Positions 1 to 11,349 of a DNA stretch of 64,000 bases are shown here, piece by piece. How positions within the stretch are numbered: the stretch's first letter is position 1; each line of letters opens with the position of its first letter. The stretch lies in assembly GCF_001425905.1 (NCBI RefSeq), contig NZ_LMDY01000019.1:62001-126000 (forward strand), read 5' to 3'. The notes below the pieces were generated by a model that was not told the DNA's origin, did not search any database, and worked only from the letters and a program-made list of their open reading frames with translations. Position numbers and translations under genes: made by a program. This DNA comes from Methylibium sp. Root1272. GTDB lineage: Bacteria > Pseudomonadota > Gammaproteobacteria > Burkholderiales > Burkholderiaceae_C.

Positions 1-2308
<2,308 letters not shown>

Positions 2309-2400
2309 GCGGGGGCTCGGTCGGGTCGGCGGGCGGTGCGCGGCGGCGGTCCGCGACGCGCGAATGCTGGCGCAAGTGCTTGATTCAACAAACTTTTTCA

Positions 2401-2406
2401 TTATAG
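2401..2406 (-). promoter_or_regulatory. Probable -10 box of alaS
   Basis: Reads TATAAT on the minus strand, about 93 bases upstream of the alaS ATG, in an AT-rich island within an otherwise GC-rich gap (2309-2478). No good -35 hexamer is visible at 16-18 bases, so the promoter call rests on the perfect -10 match and the position. Confidence 0.45.
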
Positions 2407-2478
2407 GTTTGCAACCCTCACGGCCTGCGTGGAACAGGGTCGGCGCGTATCATCGAAATCCGGTTCCGGAGACACCGC

Positions 2479-3957
2479 ATGGACATGAAGAATTCGCCGC
2501 TGGCCACCCTGGCCGACCCCACCCTGCTGAAGACCGCCGCGCTGATCGACGGCACGTGGGTCGACCGTGGCGAGCGCTTCGCCGTCACCGACCCGGCCAC
2601 CGGGCTCGAGCTGGCGCAGGTGGCCAACCTGGGCGCTGCCGATGCCGAAGCCGCCCTCGCCGCGGCCGCCCGCGCCTGGCCCGCCTGGCGCGCCAAGACC
2701 GCCAAGGAGCGCGCCGCCGTCCTGATGAAGTGGTACCAGCTGCTGCTGCAGCACGCCGACGACCTGGCCCGCATCATGACCGCCGAGCAGGGCAAGCCGC
2801 TGGCCGAGGCCAAGGGCGAGGTCGGCTACGGCGCGAGCTTCATCGAGTGGTTCGCCGAGGAGGCCAAGCGCGTCTACGGCGAGACGGTGCCGACCACCGA
2901 CAACAACAAGCGCTACCTCGTCCTCAAGCAGGCGATGGGCGTGTGCGCGGCGATCACGCCGTGGAACTTCCCGATCGCGATGATCACCCGCAAGGTCGCG
3001 CCGGCGCTGGCCGCCGGCTGCCCGGTGGTCATCAAGCCGGCGGAGCAGACGCCGCTGTCGGCGCTGGCCGTCGCCGAGCTCGCCCAGCGCGCCGGCATGC
3101 CGGCCGGCGTGCTGAACGTGCTGACGGCCGACGCCGAGCGCTCGGTGCTGATCGGCAACGTGCTGTGCGCCAGCGACACGGTGCGCCACCTGAGCTTCAC
3201 CGGCTCCACCGAGGTGGGCCGCATCCTGATGAAGCAGTGCGCGCCGACCCTCAAGAAGCTTTCGCTCGAGCTCGGCGGCAATGCGCCCTTCATCGTGTTC
3301 GACGACGCCGACCTCGACAGCGCGGTCGAGGGCGCGATGATCAGCAAGTACCGCAACGCCGGCCAGACCTGCGTGTGCGCCAACCGGCTCTACGTGCAGG
3401 CCGGCGTCTACGACGCCTTCGTCGAGAAGCTCGCCGTGAAGGTGAAGGCCATCAAGGTCGGCAACGGCTTCGAGGGTGGCGTGACGCAGGGGCCGCTGAT
3501 CGATGCGGCGGCGCTGGAGAAGGTGGAGTCCCACGTGGCCGACGCGCTGGCCAAGGGCGCGAAACTGCTGACCGGCGGCCAGCGCATCGGCGAGCGCTTC
3601 TATGCGCCCACGGTGCTGGCCAACGCGACGAGCGAGATGCGTTGCGCCCGCGAGGAAACCTTCGGGCCGGTGGCGCCGGTGTTCCGCTTCGAGACCGAGG
3701 CCGAAGTGGTGGCGCTCGCCAACGACACCGAGTTCGGCCTGGCCAGCTACTTCTACAGCCGCGACGTCGGCCGCATCTTCCGCGTCGGCGAGGCTTTGGA
3801 GTACGGCATGGTCGGCATCAACACCGGCCTGATCTCGACCGCCGAGGTGCCGTTCGGCGGCGTCAAGCAGTCGGGTCTGGGCCGAGAGGGCTCGCACCAC
3901 GGCATCGACGACTACGTGGAGATCAAGTACCTCTGCCTGGGCGACATCCAGAAGTGA
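2479..3957 (+). CDS. gabD: NAD(P)-dependent succinate-semialdehyde dehydrogenase
   Basis: Oxidises succinate semialdehyde to succinate, the last step of GABA and related amine catabolism. The 492-residue length and the GabD-type aldehyde dehydrogenase layout fit: cofactor-binding region around TPWNFPIAMITRK (about residue 160), glycine motif FTGSTEVG, catalytic glutamate in LELGGNAP and catalytic cysteine in GQTCVCANR. The C-terminus has the usual PFGGVKQSGLGREG. The start ATG at 2479 is followed by a second possible start two codons later. Substrate specificity within the ALDH family is inferred; glutarate-semialdehyde dehydrogenase is the nearest alternative. It is followed after 19 bases by the lpxO-like gene. 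Confidence 0.88.
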   Translation: MDMKNSPLATLADPTLLKTAALIDGTWVDRGERFAVTDPATGLELAQVANLGAADAEAALAAAARAWPAWRAKTAKERAAVLMKWYQLLLQHADDLARIMTAEQGKPLAEAKGEVGYGASFIEWFAEEAKRVYGETVPTTDNNKRYLVLKQAMGVCAAITPWNFPIAMITRKVAPALAAGCPVVIKPAEQTPLSALAVAELAQRAGMPAGVLNVLTADAERSVLIGNVLCASDTVRHLSFTGSTEVGRILMKQCAPTLKKLSLELGGNAPFIVFDDADLDSAVEGAMISKYRNAGQTCVCANRLYVQAGVYDAFVEKLAVKVKAIKVGNGFEGGVTQGPLIDAAALEKVESHVADALAKGAKLLTGGQRIGERFYAPTVLANATSEMRCAREETFGPVAPVFRFETEAEVVALANDTEFGLASYFYSRDVGRIFRVGEALEYGMVGINTGLISTAEVPFGGVKQSGLGREGSHHGIDDYVEIKYLCLGDIQK

Positions 3958-3976
3958 CACGCCGAGAACGACCATC

Positions 3977-4879
3977 ATGGAGCTGCGCCACTGGGTCCTC
4001 GTCGTCTTCCTCGCCTCGGCATTCTTCATCCACTTCCGCGGCAAGGTGCGTTTCCCGCTGAAGCGGGCACTCGACTTCACCATCGTGCTGGCGCCGGTGA
4101 ACGCGCTGATGTACCTGTTCTCGCGCGTGCCGGCCAAGGCCTACCTCGACCCGCAGCAGTTTCCGGAACTGGCACCCCTGCAGGCGAACTGGCAGACCAT
4201 CCGCGACGAGGCGCTGAAGCTCAACGACGAGGGCCAGATCCGCGCCGCCGCGAGCTATAACGACATCGGCTTCAACTCCTTCTTCCGCACCGGCTGGAAG
4301 CGCTTCTACCTCACCTGGTACGGCAAGGATCTGAGCAGCGCCAACGCGCTGTGCCCGCAGACGGTCGCGCTGCTGAAGAGCATCCCCAGCATCAAGGCGG
4401 CGATGTTCGCGTCGCTGCCGCCCGGGGCCACGCTGGTGCGGCACCGCGACCCGTATGCCGGCTCGCTGCGCTACCACCTGGGCCTGACCACGCCCAACGA
4501 CCCCGGTTGCTTCATCGAGGTGGACGGCCAGCGCTACCACTGGAAGGACGGCGAGGTGGTGATGTTCGACGAGACCTTCATCCACCACGCCGCCAACGAG
4601 ACCCAGCAGCAGCGCGTGGTGCTGTTCTGCGACGTGGAGCGGCCGCTGCACACGGCGCCGGTGCGCTGGTTCAACCGCTTCTTCGCGACCCACGTGATGG
4701 CCGCCGCGTCGTCGCAGAACGAGACCGGCGACGAGCCGGTGGGCGCCATCAACCGCTTCTTCGCGTTCGCCTACCAGTTGCGCCTGAAGGCCAAGGCCTT
4801 GAAGTCCAGCCACCGGCAGGTTTACTACGCCGGCAAGTGGCTGCTGATCGTCGGCCTGCTGTGGCTGCTGTTCTACTGA
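3977..4879 (+). CDS. lpxO: LpxO-like aspartyl/asparaginyl beta-hydroxylase family protein
   Basis: A 300-residue member of the Fe(II)/2-oxoglutarate-dependent aspartyl/asparaginyl beta-hydroxylase family. The closest characterised function is LpxO, which 2-hydroxylates an acyl chain of lipid A at the inner membrane. Visible features are a hydrophobic N-terminal segment (about residues 5-20), the iron-binding HxD in LVRHRDPY (about residue 155), a later histidine pair in TFIHHAANE, and a hydrophobic C-terminal anchor (KWLLIVGLLWLLFY). The two membrane ends fit LpxO better than a soluble peptide hydroxylase. Modification of lipid A in this organism is inference. It lies 19 bases after gabD and converges on the GGDEF-like gene. 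Confidence 0.8.
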   Translation: MELRHWVLVVFLASAFFIHFRGKVRFPLKRALDFTIVLAPVNALMYLFSRVPAKAYLDPQQFPELAPLQANWQTIRDEALKLNDEGQIRAAASYNDIGFNSFFRTGWKRFYLTWYGKDLSSANALCPQTVALLKSIPSIKAAMFASLPPGATLVRHRDPYAGSLRYHLGLTTPNDPGCFIEVDGQRYHWKDGEVVMFDETFIHHAANETQQQRVVLFCDVERPLHTAPVRWFNRFFATHVMAAASSQNETGDEPVGAINRFFAFAYQLRLKAKALKSSHRQVYYAGKWLLIVGLLWLLFY

Positions 4880-4916
4880 AGCAGAAGAACAGACGGCCGC
4901 CGCGGCGACAGCCGCA

Positions 4917-5840
4917 CTAAGACTCGTCGTTGGCGGCGGTCGCCGGCCCGCCCCGCTCCACACGGTTCGAGAACCCCTCTCGTCCCAGCGGCACGGCCCC
5001 AGCGGCAGCGGCGAAGGCCTGGCGCAGCAAGGTCTGCGCATCCTTGCCATGCTCCGGGTAGCGCCCGATGCCGGCGCTCGCGGCCACCGCGATCTCCTGG
5101 CCACCCACCCGCACCGGCCGGCCCAGGCTGCGCACCAGCTTGGCGGCCACGCGATCGGCGGCCAGCGGCGTGTCGATCCAGGCCAGCAGCGCCGCGAAGG
5201 CATCCGCCCCCACCGACGCCACTACGTCGCTGGCGCGCAGCGCCGCACGCAGGCGGACCGCGAGCTTGCGCCGCAACGCACCGGCCGCCGCGACACCGAG
5301 CGTGGCCTCGGCGGTCGTCAAGCCTTCGATGCGGATCACCAGCAAGGCCATCGGAGCGGGCTCGCGCTCGCGCAGCGCCAGCAGGTGGTTCACATGCTCC
5401 AGCAACTGCATCTGGTTGGGCAGCCCCGTGGCCAGGTCGGTGGCGTAGGCCTTGCGGGCCGCGCGCTCGATGCGCTGGCGGGCGATGGCCAGGTGCACCG
5501 CCAGCGCGAGCCGCTCGGCGGTGGCCTCCGCCTGCGGCAGCACATCCTGCACGCCGCGCTCGACCAGCCGCTGCACCAGCGGCGCCCCCGGTGCGCCCGT
5601 CACCAGCAGCACAGCCGCTTCGGCACAGGCCTGCGACAGCGCCGGCCAGACCGGCAGTCGCTCCGCCGACGCCGCATCGGTCAGTTCGATCAGCACGGCG
5701 TCGTAGCTTGCGTCTCGCAGCCGGACGGCCGCCTCATTCAGCGAGTCGCAGCGCTCGATGGCGAACGGCCCCCAGGTCGATGCGGCCAGCCCGTCGGGCA
5801 CCGGTCCCACCACGAGCAGGCGGATCTCAGCAGCGTTCAT
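4917..5840 (-). CDS. Receiver-like plus degenerate GGDEF domain protein
   Basis: A 307-residue soluble protein. The N-terminal 125 or so residues look like a response-regulator fold without clear phospho-acceptor chemistry, followed by a short helix and a GGDEF-type domain starting at ATDLATGLPNQMQLLEHVN. The signature loop reads GADAFA instead of GG(D/E)EF, so diguanylate cyclase activity is unlikely; a regulatory or c-di-GMP/GTP-sensing role is inference. I chose the ATG at 5840 (MNAAEIRLLVVG) because it begins the folded domain; an in-frame ATG at 5861 would add seven residues. It sits 50 bases downstream of tRNA-Gly. Confidence 0.75.
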   Translation of the reverse strand: MNAAEIRLLVVGPVPDGLAASTWGPFAIERCDSLNEAAVRLRDASYDAVLIELTDAASAERLPVWPALSQACAEAAVLLVTGAPGAPLVQRLVERGVQDVLPQAEATAERLALAVHLAIARQRIERAARKAYATDLATGLPNQMQLLEHVNHLLALREREPAPMALLVIRIEGLTTAEATLGVAAAGALRRKLAVRLRAALRASDVVASVGADAFAALLAWIDTPLAADRVAAKLVRSLGRPVRVGGQEIAVAASAGIGRYPEHGKDAQTLLRQAFAAAAGAVPLGREGFSNRVERGGPATAANDES

Positions 5841-5892
5841 GCGCGGCGGTCCCAGACGCAACAGAGGCCACCGCGGTGGCCTCGAGCAAAGC

Positions 5893-5966
5893 TGGAGCGG
5901 GTGAAGGGAATCGAACCCTCGTATGAAGCTTGGGAAGCTGCCGTTCTACCATTGAACTACACCCGC
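5893..5966 (-). tRNA. tRNA-Gly (anticodon CCC)
   Basis: The minus strand reads as a complete 74-base tRNA starting GCGGGTG and ending in an encoded TCCA tail. The D-arm GTTCAATGGTAGAAC, the anticodon loop TTCCCAA (anticodon CCC) and the T-arm GGTTCGATTCC are all visible. The 7-bp acceptor stem (GCGGGTG/CACCCGC) pairs fully. The sequence resembles the E. coli glyU tRNA. Confidence 0.96.
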
Positions 5967-6008
5967 AATACGCACCGATTCTAGCGCGGCAGGCGCCTAC
6001 GCCGAGGC

Positions 6009-6950
6009 CTAGGAACGGCGCGCGCGGCGGCGCGCCGGTACGCGCGCGACGGGCAGCGCCGCCGGGCCGCTCAGGGTCGTGAGCCAGTCGACGAAGGCGC
6101 GCGTGCGGGCCGGCAGGTTGCGCTGGCTCGCATACACGGCGTTGATCGGTGTGGGCGGCGGCCGGATGCCGGCCAGCACTTCGACTGCCTCGCCGCGGTC
6201 GATGGCGTCGGCCGCCATGTAGTCCGGCACCTGCGCCACGCCCAGCCCGGCCCGCACGGCCACGACCATCGCCTCGCCTTCGTCCAGCATCATGTGCACG
6301 CGCGGCCGCAACTGGACCGCACGGCCGTCGCAGCGGAACATCCAGGGCCGCTCGCGGCCGGTGGTCGGCCAGCGAAAGCTCAGGCAGCGGTGCCGCGCCA
6401 GGTCGCCCAGCGTCGCCAGCGCCGCGCTGTCCTTCAGGTAGGCCGGCGAGGCGATCGTCACGACCTGCTGCGTCCACAGCGGTCGCGCGACGAGGCTCGA
6501 ATCGACGAGCGTGCCGATGCGCACCGCCACGTCGACGCGCTCGTCGACGAGCGCCACCTGGCGATCCGACAGGTCCAGTTCGAGCGTCACGTCGGGCCGT
6601 GCCGCGAGGAACTGCGACAGACGTGGCACGACGAACAGCTTGCCCAGCGTCGACGGGACGCTCACCCGCAGACGCCCGCTCGGCGCGGCGCCGCGGTCGG
6701 ACATCAGGCTGCGCGCCGCGTCGAAGTCGTCGAGCAACCGACGGCAATGCTCGAAGAACACCGCGCCGTCGTCGGTGAGCGACACCTGACGCGTGGTCCG
6801 GTGCAGCAGCCGCAGGCCGAGCTGCGCCTCGAGCCGCGCGACGCTCTTGCTGACGCCCGACGGCGTCACGTCGAGCAGGCGCGCGGCCTGCGCGAAGCTG
6901 CGCGACTCGGCGGTGCGGACGAAGGCCAGGATGCCGGTGAGCTGGTCCAT
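6009..6950 (-). CDS. LysR-family transcriptional regulator
   Basis: A 313-residue regulator with the N-terminal winged helix-turn-helix typical of LysR proteins (FAQAARLLDVTPSGVSKSVA, about residues 20-40; LEAQLGLRLLHRTTR follows) and a periplasmic-binding-protein-like effector domain. The C-terminus is basic (RVPARRRARRS). It belongs to the CrgA/DmlR-like branch by its MDQLTGILAFVRTAES start. The gene is divergent from the cupin gene at 7080, with about 130 bases between the two starts, so control of that gene is the simplest inference. No effector can be named. Confidence 0.9.
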   Translation of the reverse strand: MDQLTGILAFVRTAESRSFAQAARLLDVTPSGVSKSVARLEAQLGLRLLHRTTRQVSLTDDGAVFFEHCRRLLDDFDAARSLMSDRGAAPSGRLRVSVPSTLGKLFVVPRLSQFLAARPDVTLELDLSDRQVALVDERVDVAVRIGTLVDSSLVARPLWTQQVVTIASPAYLKDSAALATLGDLARHRCLSFRWPTTGRERPWMFRCDGRAVQLRPRVHMMLDEGEAMVVAVRAGLGVAQVPDYMAADAIDRGEAVEVLAGIRPPPTPINAVYASQRNLPARTRAFVDWLTTLSGPAALPVARVPARRRARRS

Positions 6951-7079
6951 GGACGGAACGCCGCTCGGACGCTCGATTGATGACAGTTCGTCTGCAGTCT
7001 AGTGCCAGCCCCTGGACTTATCAACGCGACGGCGGCTGCCCACACTGCAGGCATCGCCCCCTGCTCCAAGGAGATTGCC

Positions 7080-7547
7080 ATGAACGCCGTCGTTTCCCAC
7101 CCCGCCACGCTTCCCGAACTGCTGCCCGGCATACGGCACCGCACGCTCGCGGGCCCCGACGACGGCCTGTCGAGCCTGGAGGTCTGGTCGCAGTCGATCG
7201 CGGGACACGGCGCCACGCCGCCGCACCAGCACGATTGCGAGGAGGTGGTCCTGATCCTGGCGGGCCGGGGCCTGCTGGCGATGAACGGCACCGACATGCC
7301 TTTCCAGGCCGGCGACACGCTCATCATCCCGCGTGGTGTGGCGCACCAGATCCTCAACGACGGCAAGCACGAGCTGCGGCTGTTCGCCGCGCTCGGCATG
7401 GCGCCGGTGCGGGCGGCGTTCCCGGACGGGACGCCGATCGCACTGCCGTGGCAGCAGCCCACCGCCACCGCAGCGGCGTGCGTTCAGCCGCCGGTCCGGG
7501 CCACCGCGGCGCGCGCCAGCGTCTCCGACGCCCGCTCGCCGAACTGA
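7080..7547 (+). CDS. Cupin-domain protein
   Basis: A 155-residue single-cupin protein. The metal-binding motif 1 is seen in PPHQHDCEEVVLILAGRG and motif 2 in GDTLIIPRGVAHQILN. Small cupins of this type may be dioxygenases, isomerases or sensors, and the sequence does not decide between these. The ATG at 7080 is preceded by AAGGAG at a good distance. It is divergent from the LysR gene. Its 3' end overlaps the convergent AraC-family gene by 64 bases, and its last 30 or so residues (after PWQQPTATAAAC) are low-complexity and read opposite the end of that gene, so the tail may be a recent extension. Confidence 0.82.
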   Translation: MNAVVSHPATLPELLPGIRHRTLAGPDDGLSSLEVWSQSIAGHGATPPHQHDCEEVVLILAGRGLLAMNGTDMPFQAGDTLIIPRGVAHQILNDGKHELRLFAALGMAPVRAAFPDGTPIALPWQQPTATAAACVQPPVRATAARASVSDARSPN

Positions 7548-8467
7548 CGCCGGTAGTCACCGGCGAAGGCGCTCAGGTTCCAGAAGCCCCAGTGGGCGGC
7601 GGCGCGCTGCACCGTCAGGCCGGGTGCGGCCTCGCGCAGCAGGCGACGCACGCCGTTCAAACGCACGCTGCGCAGGTAGGCGAGCGGGTTGACGCCCACC
7701 TCGTCCTCGAAGGCGTATTGCAGCGTGCGGCGGCTCACGTGCAGCGCCACGCACAGCTCGGGCACGCTGGGCGCGCGATCGGGAGAGGCCTCGATACGTT
7801 CTCGTACCTGGGCCACCAGGCGCCGCCGCGCGCTGGCATTGCCGCGCTCGCGCCGCCCTGGCCCACGCGTGGCCAGCAGGCCGGCCACGACGTCCAGCAT
7901 CGCGGTGCGCAGGTCGGATTCCACGCCCGCGGCCGCCAGCACCAGGATGGCGCGTGCGTGCACCAGCGCGGCATGGCGCTGGACCGGATCGACGGCCCAC
8001 CACGCCGCCCCGGCCTCCGGCGGCAGCGCCAGCTCGGGGGCGTGCAGCGCGAGCGCCTCGCGCGAGACGACGAAGCCGACGATGTCGTGCCCCGGCGGAC
8101 TCACCAGCTCGAAGCTGCCGTCGCCGCCGCTGGCCATGATGCAGTCCGTGCCCACCTGGCGACCATCGAGGCGCGAGCCGTCGTCGGCGGCCGTGATACC
8201 GCACCACACCGCGCCCTTCCACACCTCACAGCGCTGGCGCAACTGGTGGCTGGTGCGCTCGCGGAACAGCTGCACACCGTCGCTCACGGCCTCGTCGAGC
8301 CGGCCGGTGAAGCCGCCGCCGCCGAGCTGGTCGTACTCCTGGCGCCAGCCGCTCAGGTGCGAAGCGTGTTCGTCGACGTCGGCCGACACCATGGAGCGGG
8401 CGTGCCAGGCGGCGTCCTGCGGCGGTGCAGGACGCACTCCGTTCGTGCCAGGGGGGTTCGCCAACAT
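7484..8467 (-). CDS. AraC-family regulator, EutR-like, of the ethanolamine genes
   Basis: A 327-residue regulator with a C-terminal AraC/XylS DNA-binding domain: first helix-turn-helix in VPELCVALHVSRRTLQYAFE (about residue 235) and second in TVQRAAAHWGFWNLSAFAGDYRRQFGE. The phrase WGFWNLSAFAGDYRRQFGE is typical of EutR-type regulators, which act as ethanolamine and cobalamin-responsive activators in enterobacteria. The gene is divergent from the ethanolamine permease at 8565, so activation of eat-eutB-eutC is the obvious inference. The start at 8467 is uncertain; an internal ATG at 8392 is possible. Its 3' end overlaps the cupin gene. Confidence 0.85.
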   Translation of the reverse strand: MLANPPGTNGVRPAPPQDAAWHARSMVSADVDEHASHLSGWRQEYDQLGGGGFTGRLDEAVSDGVQLFRERTSHQLRQRCEVWKGAVWCGITAADDGSRLDGRQVGTDCIMASGGDGSFELVSPPGHDIVGFVVSREALALHAPELALPPEAGAAWWAVDPVQRHAALVHARAILVLAAAGVESDLRTAMLDVVAGLLATRGPGRRERGNASARRRLVAQVRERIEASPDRAPSVPELCVALHVSRRTLQYAFEDEVGVNPLAYLRSVRLNGVRRLLREAAPGLTVQRAAAHWGFWNLSAFAGDYRRQFGERASETLARAAVARTGG

Positions 8468-8564
8468 TGCCGATTTCCGCTAACGCTCCGGTCGACGCGC
8501 GCCTACGCTCATGCAAACACCGCGCCATCAGCGGGGACTTTCACATCATCCGGAGGGATTACGC

Positions 8565-9929
8565 ATGAGTACAAGTACGGGACCGGGACTCAACAAGTCC
8601 CTCTCGACCCTGCAGCTGTGGGGCATCGCGGTCGGCCTGGTGATCTCGGGCGAGTATTTCGGCTGGAGCTACGGCTGGGCCGGCGCCGGCACGCTGGGTT
8701 TCCTGGTGACGGCGGGCTTCATCGCGCTGATGTACACCACCTTCATCTTCAGTTTCACGGAGCTGACGACCTCGATCCCGCACGCGGGCGGGCCGTTCGA
8801 ATACGGCCGCCGAGCCTTCGGCCCGACCGGCGGCTACATCGCCGGCTACGCGACGCTGGTCGAGTTCGTGTTCGCACCGCCGGCCATCTCGCTGGCGATC
8901 GGCTCCTACCTTGCGGTGCAGTTCCCGGGGCTGGATCCGAAGACGGCGGCTGTGGGCGCCTACCTGATCTTCATGACGCTCAACATCCTGGGCGTGCAGA
9001 TCGCGGCCACCTTCGAGCTGGCGGTCACGCTGATCGCGATCTTCGAACTGCTGGTCTTCATGGGCGTCGTGGCACCGGGCTTCTCGATGGCCAACTTCGT
9101 CAAGGGTGGCTGGTCGGGTCAGGACAGCTTCAGCATCGGCTCGATCCCGGGCATCTTCGCCGCGATCCCCTTCGCGATCTGGTTCTTCCTCGCCATCGAG
9201 GGCGTGGCGATGGCCGCCGAGGAAGCCAAGGACCCGAAGCGCTCGATCCCGATCGCCTACATCGGCGGCATCATCACCCTGCTGCTGCTGGCCACCGGCG
9301 TGATGATCTTCGCCGGCGGCGTCGGCGACTGGACCACGCTGGCCAACATCAACGACCCGCTGCCGCAGGCGATGAAGGCGATCGTCGGCGAATCCAGCGG
9401 CTGGCTGCACATGCTGGTGTGGCTGGGCCTGTTCGGGCTGGTGGCTTCGTTCCACGGGATCATCCTCGGCTACTCGCGGCAGATCTATGCGCTGTCCCGT
9501 GCGGGCTACCTGCCAGCGGTGCTGGGCCGTGTGCACCCGCGCTTCCACACGCCGCACCTTGCGGTGATCGCCGGCGGGGTGGTGGGCATCCTCGCGATCT
9601 TCAGCGACGAGATCATCAAGATCGGCGGCCAGACGCTGACCGCCAACATCGTGACGATGAGCGTGTTCGGCGCGATCGTGATGTACATCGTCAGCATGGC
9701 CAGCCTGTTCAAGCTGCGCCGCAGCGAGCCGAACCTGGCGCGGCCCTTCCGCGCGCCCATGTTCCCGATCTTCCCGGCCTTCGCGCTGGCGGCGGCCGTC
9801 GTGTGCCTGGCCACGATGGTGTATTTCAACCCCCTGGTCGCGATGCTGTTCGTCGGGCTGGGCGTGGTCGGCTACGGCTACTTCCTGCTGACCCACAAGC
9901 GCCGCGAACAGGCGCTCGCTGCGGCATGA
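8565..9929 (+). CDS. eat: Ethanolamine permease (APC family)
   Basis: Imports ethanolamine across the inner membrane. The 454-residue protein is an amino acid/polyamine/organocation transporter with about 12 hydrophobic segments, starting LQLWGIAVGLVISGEYFGW, the phrase typical of the ethanolamine permease family. The conserved HAGGPFEYGRRAFGP region follows. The ATG at 8565 has a strong CGGAGGG upstream; an ATG at 8511 would add 18 hydrophilic residues and is not favoured. eutB begins 7 bases after its stop, which makes the substrate assignment firm. Confidence 0.93.
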   Translation: MSTSTGPGLNKSLSTLQLWGIAVGLVISGEYFGWSYGWAGAGTLGFLVTAGFIALMYTTFIFSFTELTTSIPHAGGPFEYGRRAFGPTGGYIAGYATLVEFVFAPPAISLAIGSYLAVQFPGLDPKTAAVGAYLIFMTLNILGVQIAATFELAVTLIAIFELLVFMGVVAPGFSMANFVKGGWSGQDSFSIGSIPGIFAAIPFAIWFFLAIEGVAMAAEEAKDPKRSIPIAYIGGIITLLLLATGVMIFAGGVGDWTTLANINDPLPQAMKAIVGESSGWLHMLVWLGLFGLVASFHGIILGYSRQIYALSRAGYLPAVLGRVHPRFHTPHLAVIAGGVVGILAIFSDEIIKIGGQTLTANIVTMSVFGAIVMYIVSMASLFKLRRSEPNLARPFRAPMFPIFPAFALAAAVVCLATMVYFNPLVAMLFVGLGVVGYGYFLLTHKRREQALAAA

Positions 9930-9936
9930 TCGAGGC

Positions 9937-11349
9937 ATGGCCTACGCGCACTCCATCGGCCCGCGGCGCTACACCTTCGACGACCTGCGCACGTTGATGG
10001 CCCGGGCTTCGCCCGCGCGCTCCGGTGACGAACTCGCCGGGGTCGCGGCGCGCAGCAGCGAGGAGCGCGCCGCGGCGCAGATCGCGCTGGCGTCGCTGCC
10101 GCTCAAGACCTTCCTGAACGACGCGCTGGTGCCCTACGAGGACGACGAGGTCACCCGCCTCATCCTCGACGGGCACGACGCCGTCGCCTTCGCCCCGCTC
10201 GCCCACCTCACGGTGGGCGACCTTCGCGACTGGCTGCTGTCCGACGCGGTGGACGGCGACACGCTGCGCGCCGCGGCCCCCGGCCTGACGCCGGAGATGA
10301 CCGCGGCGGTCAGCAAGATCATGCGCAACCAGGACCTGATCCTGGTCGCGCGCAAGTGCCGCGTGCGCACGCGCTTTCGCGACACCATCGGCCTCGCCGG
10401 CCGGCTGTCCACGCGGCTGCAGCCCAACCACCCGACCGACGACGCCGCCGGCATCGCTGCCAGCACGCTCGACGGCCTGCTCTACGGCAGCGGGGACGCG
10501 GTGATCGGCATCAACCCGGCCACCGACAACGTAGCCCAGGTGACACGGCTGCTGCAGATGCTGGACGCGGTGATCCAGCGCTACGAGATCCCCACGCAGA
10601 GCTGCGTGCTGACCCACGTGACCAACACGCTGCAGTGCATCGAGCGCGGCGCGCCGGTGGACCTGGTGTTCCAGTCGATCGGCGGCACCGAGGCCACCAA
10701 TCGCAGCTTCGGCATCGACCTGGCGCTGCTCGGCGAGGCGCGCGCGGCGGCGCTCTCGCTGCAGCGCGGTGCGCTGTTCGACGACGACGGCCAGCGCGGC
10801 AGCAACGTCATGTACTTCGAGACCGGCCAGGGCAGCGCGCTGTCGGCCCAGGCTCACCACGGCTGCGACCAGCAGACCATCGAGGCCCGCGCCTACGCGG
10901 TGGCGCGGCATTTCGAGCCGCTGCTGGTGAACAGCGTGGTCGGCTTCATCGGCCCGGAGTACCTGTACGACGGCAAGCAGATCATCCGCGCCGGCCTGGA
11001 GGACCACTTCTGCGCCAAGCTGCTGGGCCTGCCGATGGGTTGCGACATCTGCTACACCAACCACGCCGAGGCCGACCAGAACGACATGGACGTGCTGCTC
11101 ACGCTGCTGGGCGTGGCCGGCTGCAGCTTCATCATGGGCATTCCGGGCTCGGACGACGTGATGCTGAACTACCAGACCACCTCCTTCCACGACGCGCTCT
11201 ACGCGCGCCGCGTGCTGGGCTTGCGGCCAGCGCCGGAGTTCGAGCGCTGGCTGGAGGCCATGCACATCACGCAGCCCGGTGCGCCCGACCGGCTGCTCGA
11301 ATCGATGCCGCCCGCCTTCGATCGCCTGCTGTCGAACCAACCCACATGA
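9937..11349 (+). CDS. eutB: Ethanolamine ammonia-lyase, large subunit
   Basis: Catalytic subunit of the adenosylcobalamin-dependent lyase that converts ethanolamine to acetaldehyde and ammonia. At 470 residues it has the full family length. Typical stretches are LQPNHPTDDAAGIAAS, the substrate-pocket region LVFQSIGGTEATNRSFG and the C-terminal CDICYTNHAEADQNDMD. It lies between the permease and eutC and overlaps eutC by four bases (ATGA), which suggests translational coupling. No eutA reactivase or shell-protein genes are in the neighbourhood. Confidence 0.97.
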   Translation: MAYAHSIGPRRYTFDDLRTLMARASPARSGDELAGVAARSSEERAAAQIALASLPLKTFLNDALVPYEDDEVTRLILDGHDAVAFAPLAHLTVGDLRDWLLSDAVDGDTLRAAAPGLTPEMTAAVSKIMRNQDLILVARKCRVRTRFRDTIGLAGRLSTRLQPNHPTDDAAGIAASTLDGLLYGSGDAVIGINPATDNVAQVTRLLQMLDAVIQRYEIPTQSCVLTHVTNTLQCIERGAPVDLVFQSIGGTEATNRSFGIDLALLGEARAAALSLQRGALFDDDGQRGSNVMYFETGQGSALSAQAHHGCDQQTIEARAYAVARHFEPLLVNSVVGFIGPEYLYDGKQIIRAGLEDHFCAKLLGLPMGCDICYTNHAEADQNDMDVLLTLLGVAGCSFIMGIPGSDDVMLNYQTTSFHDALYARRVLGLRPAPEFERWLEAMHITQPGAPDRLLESMPPAFDRLLSNQPT

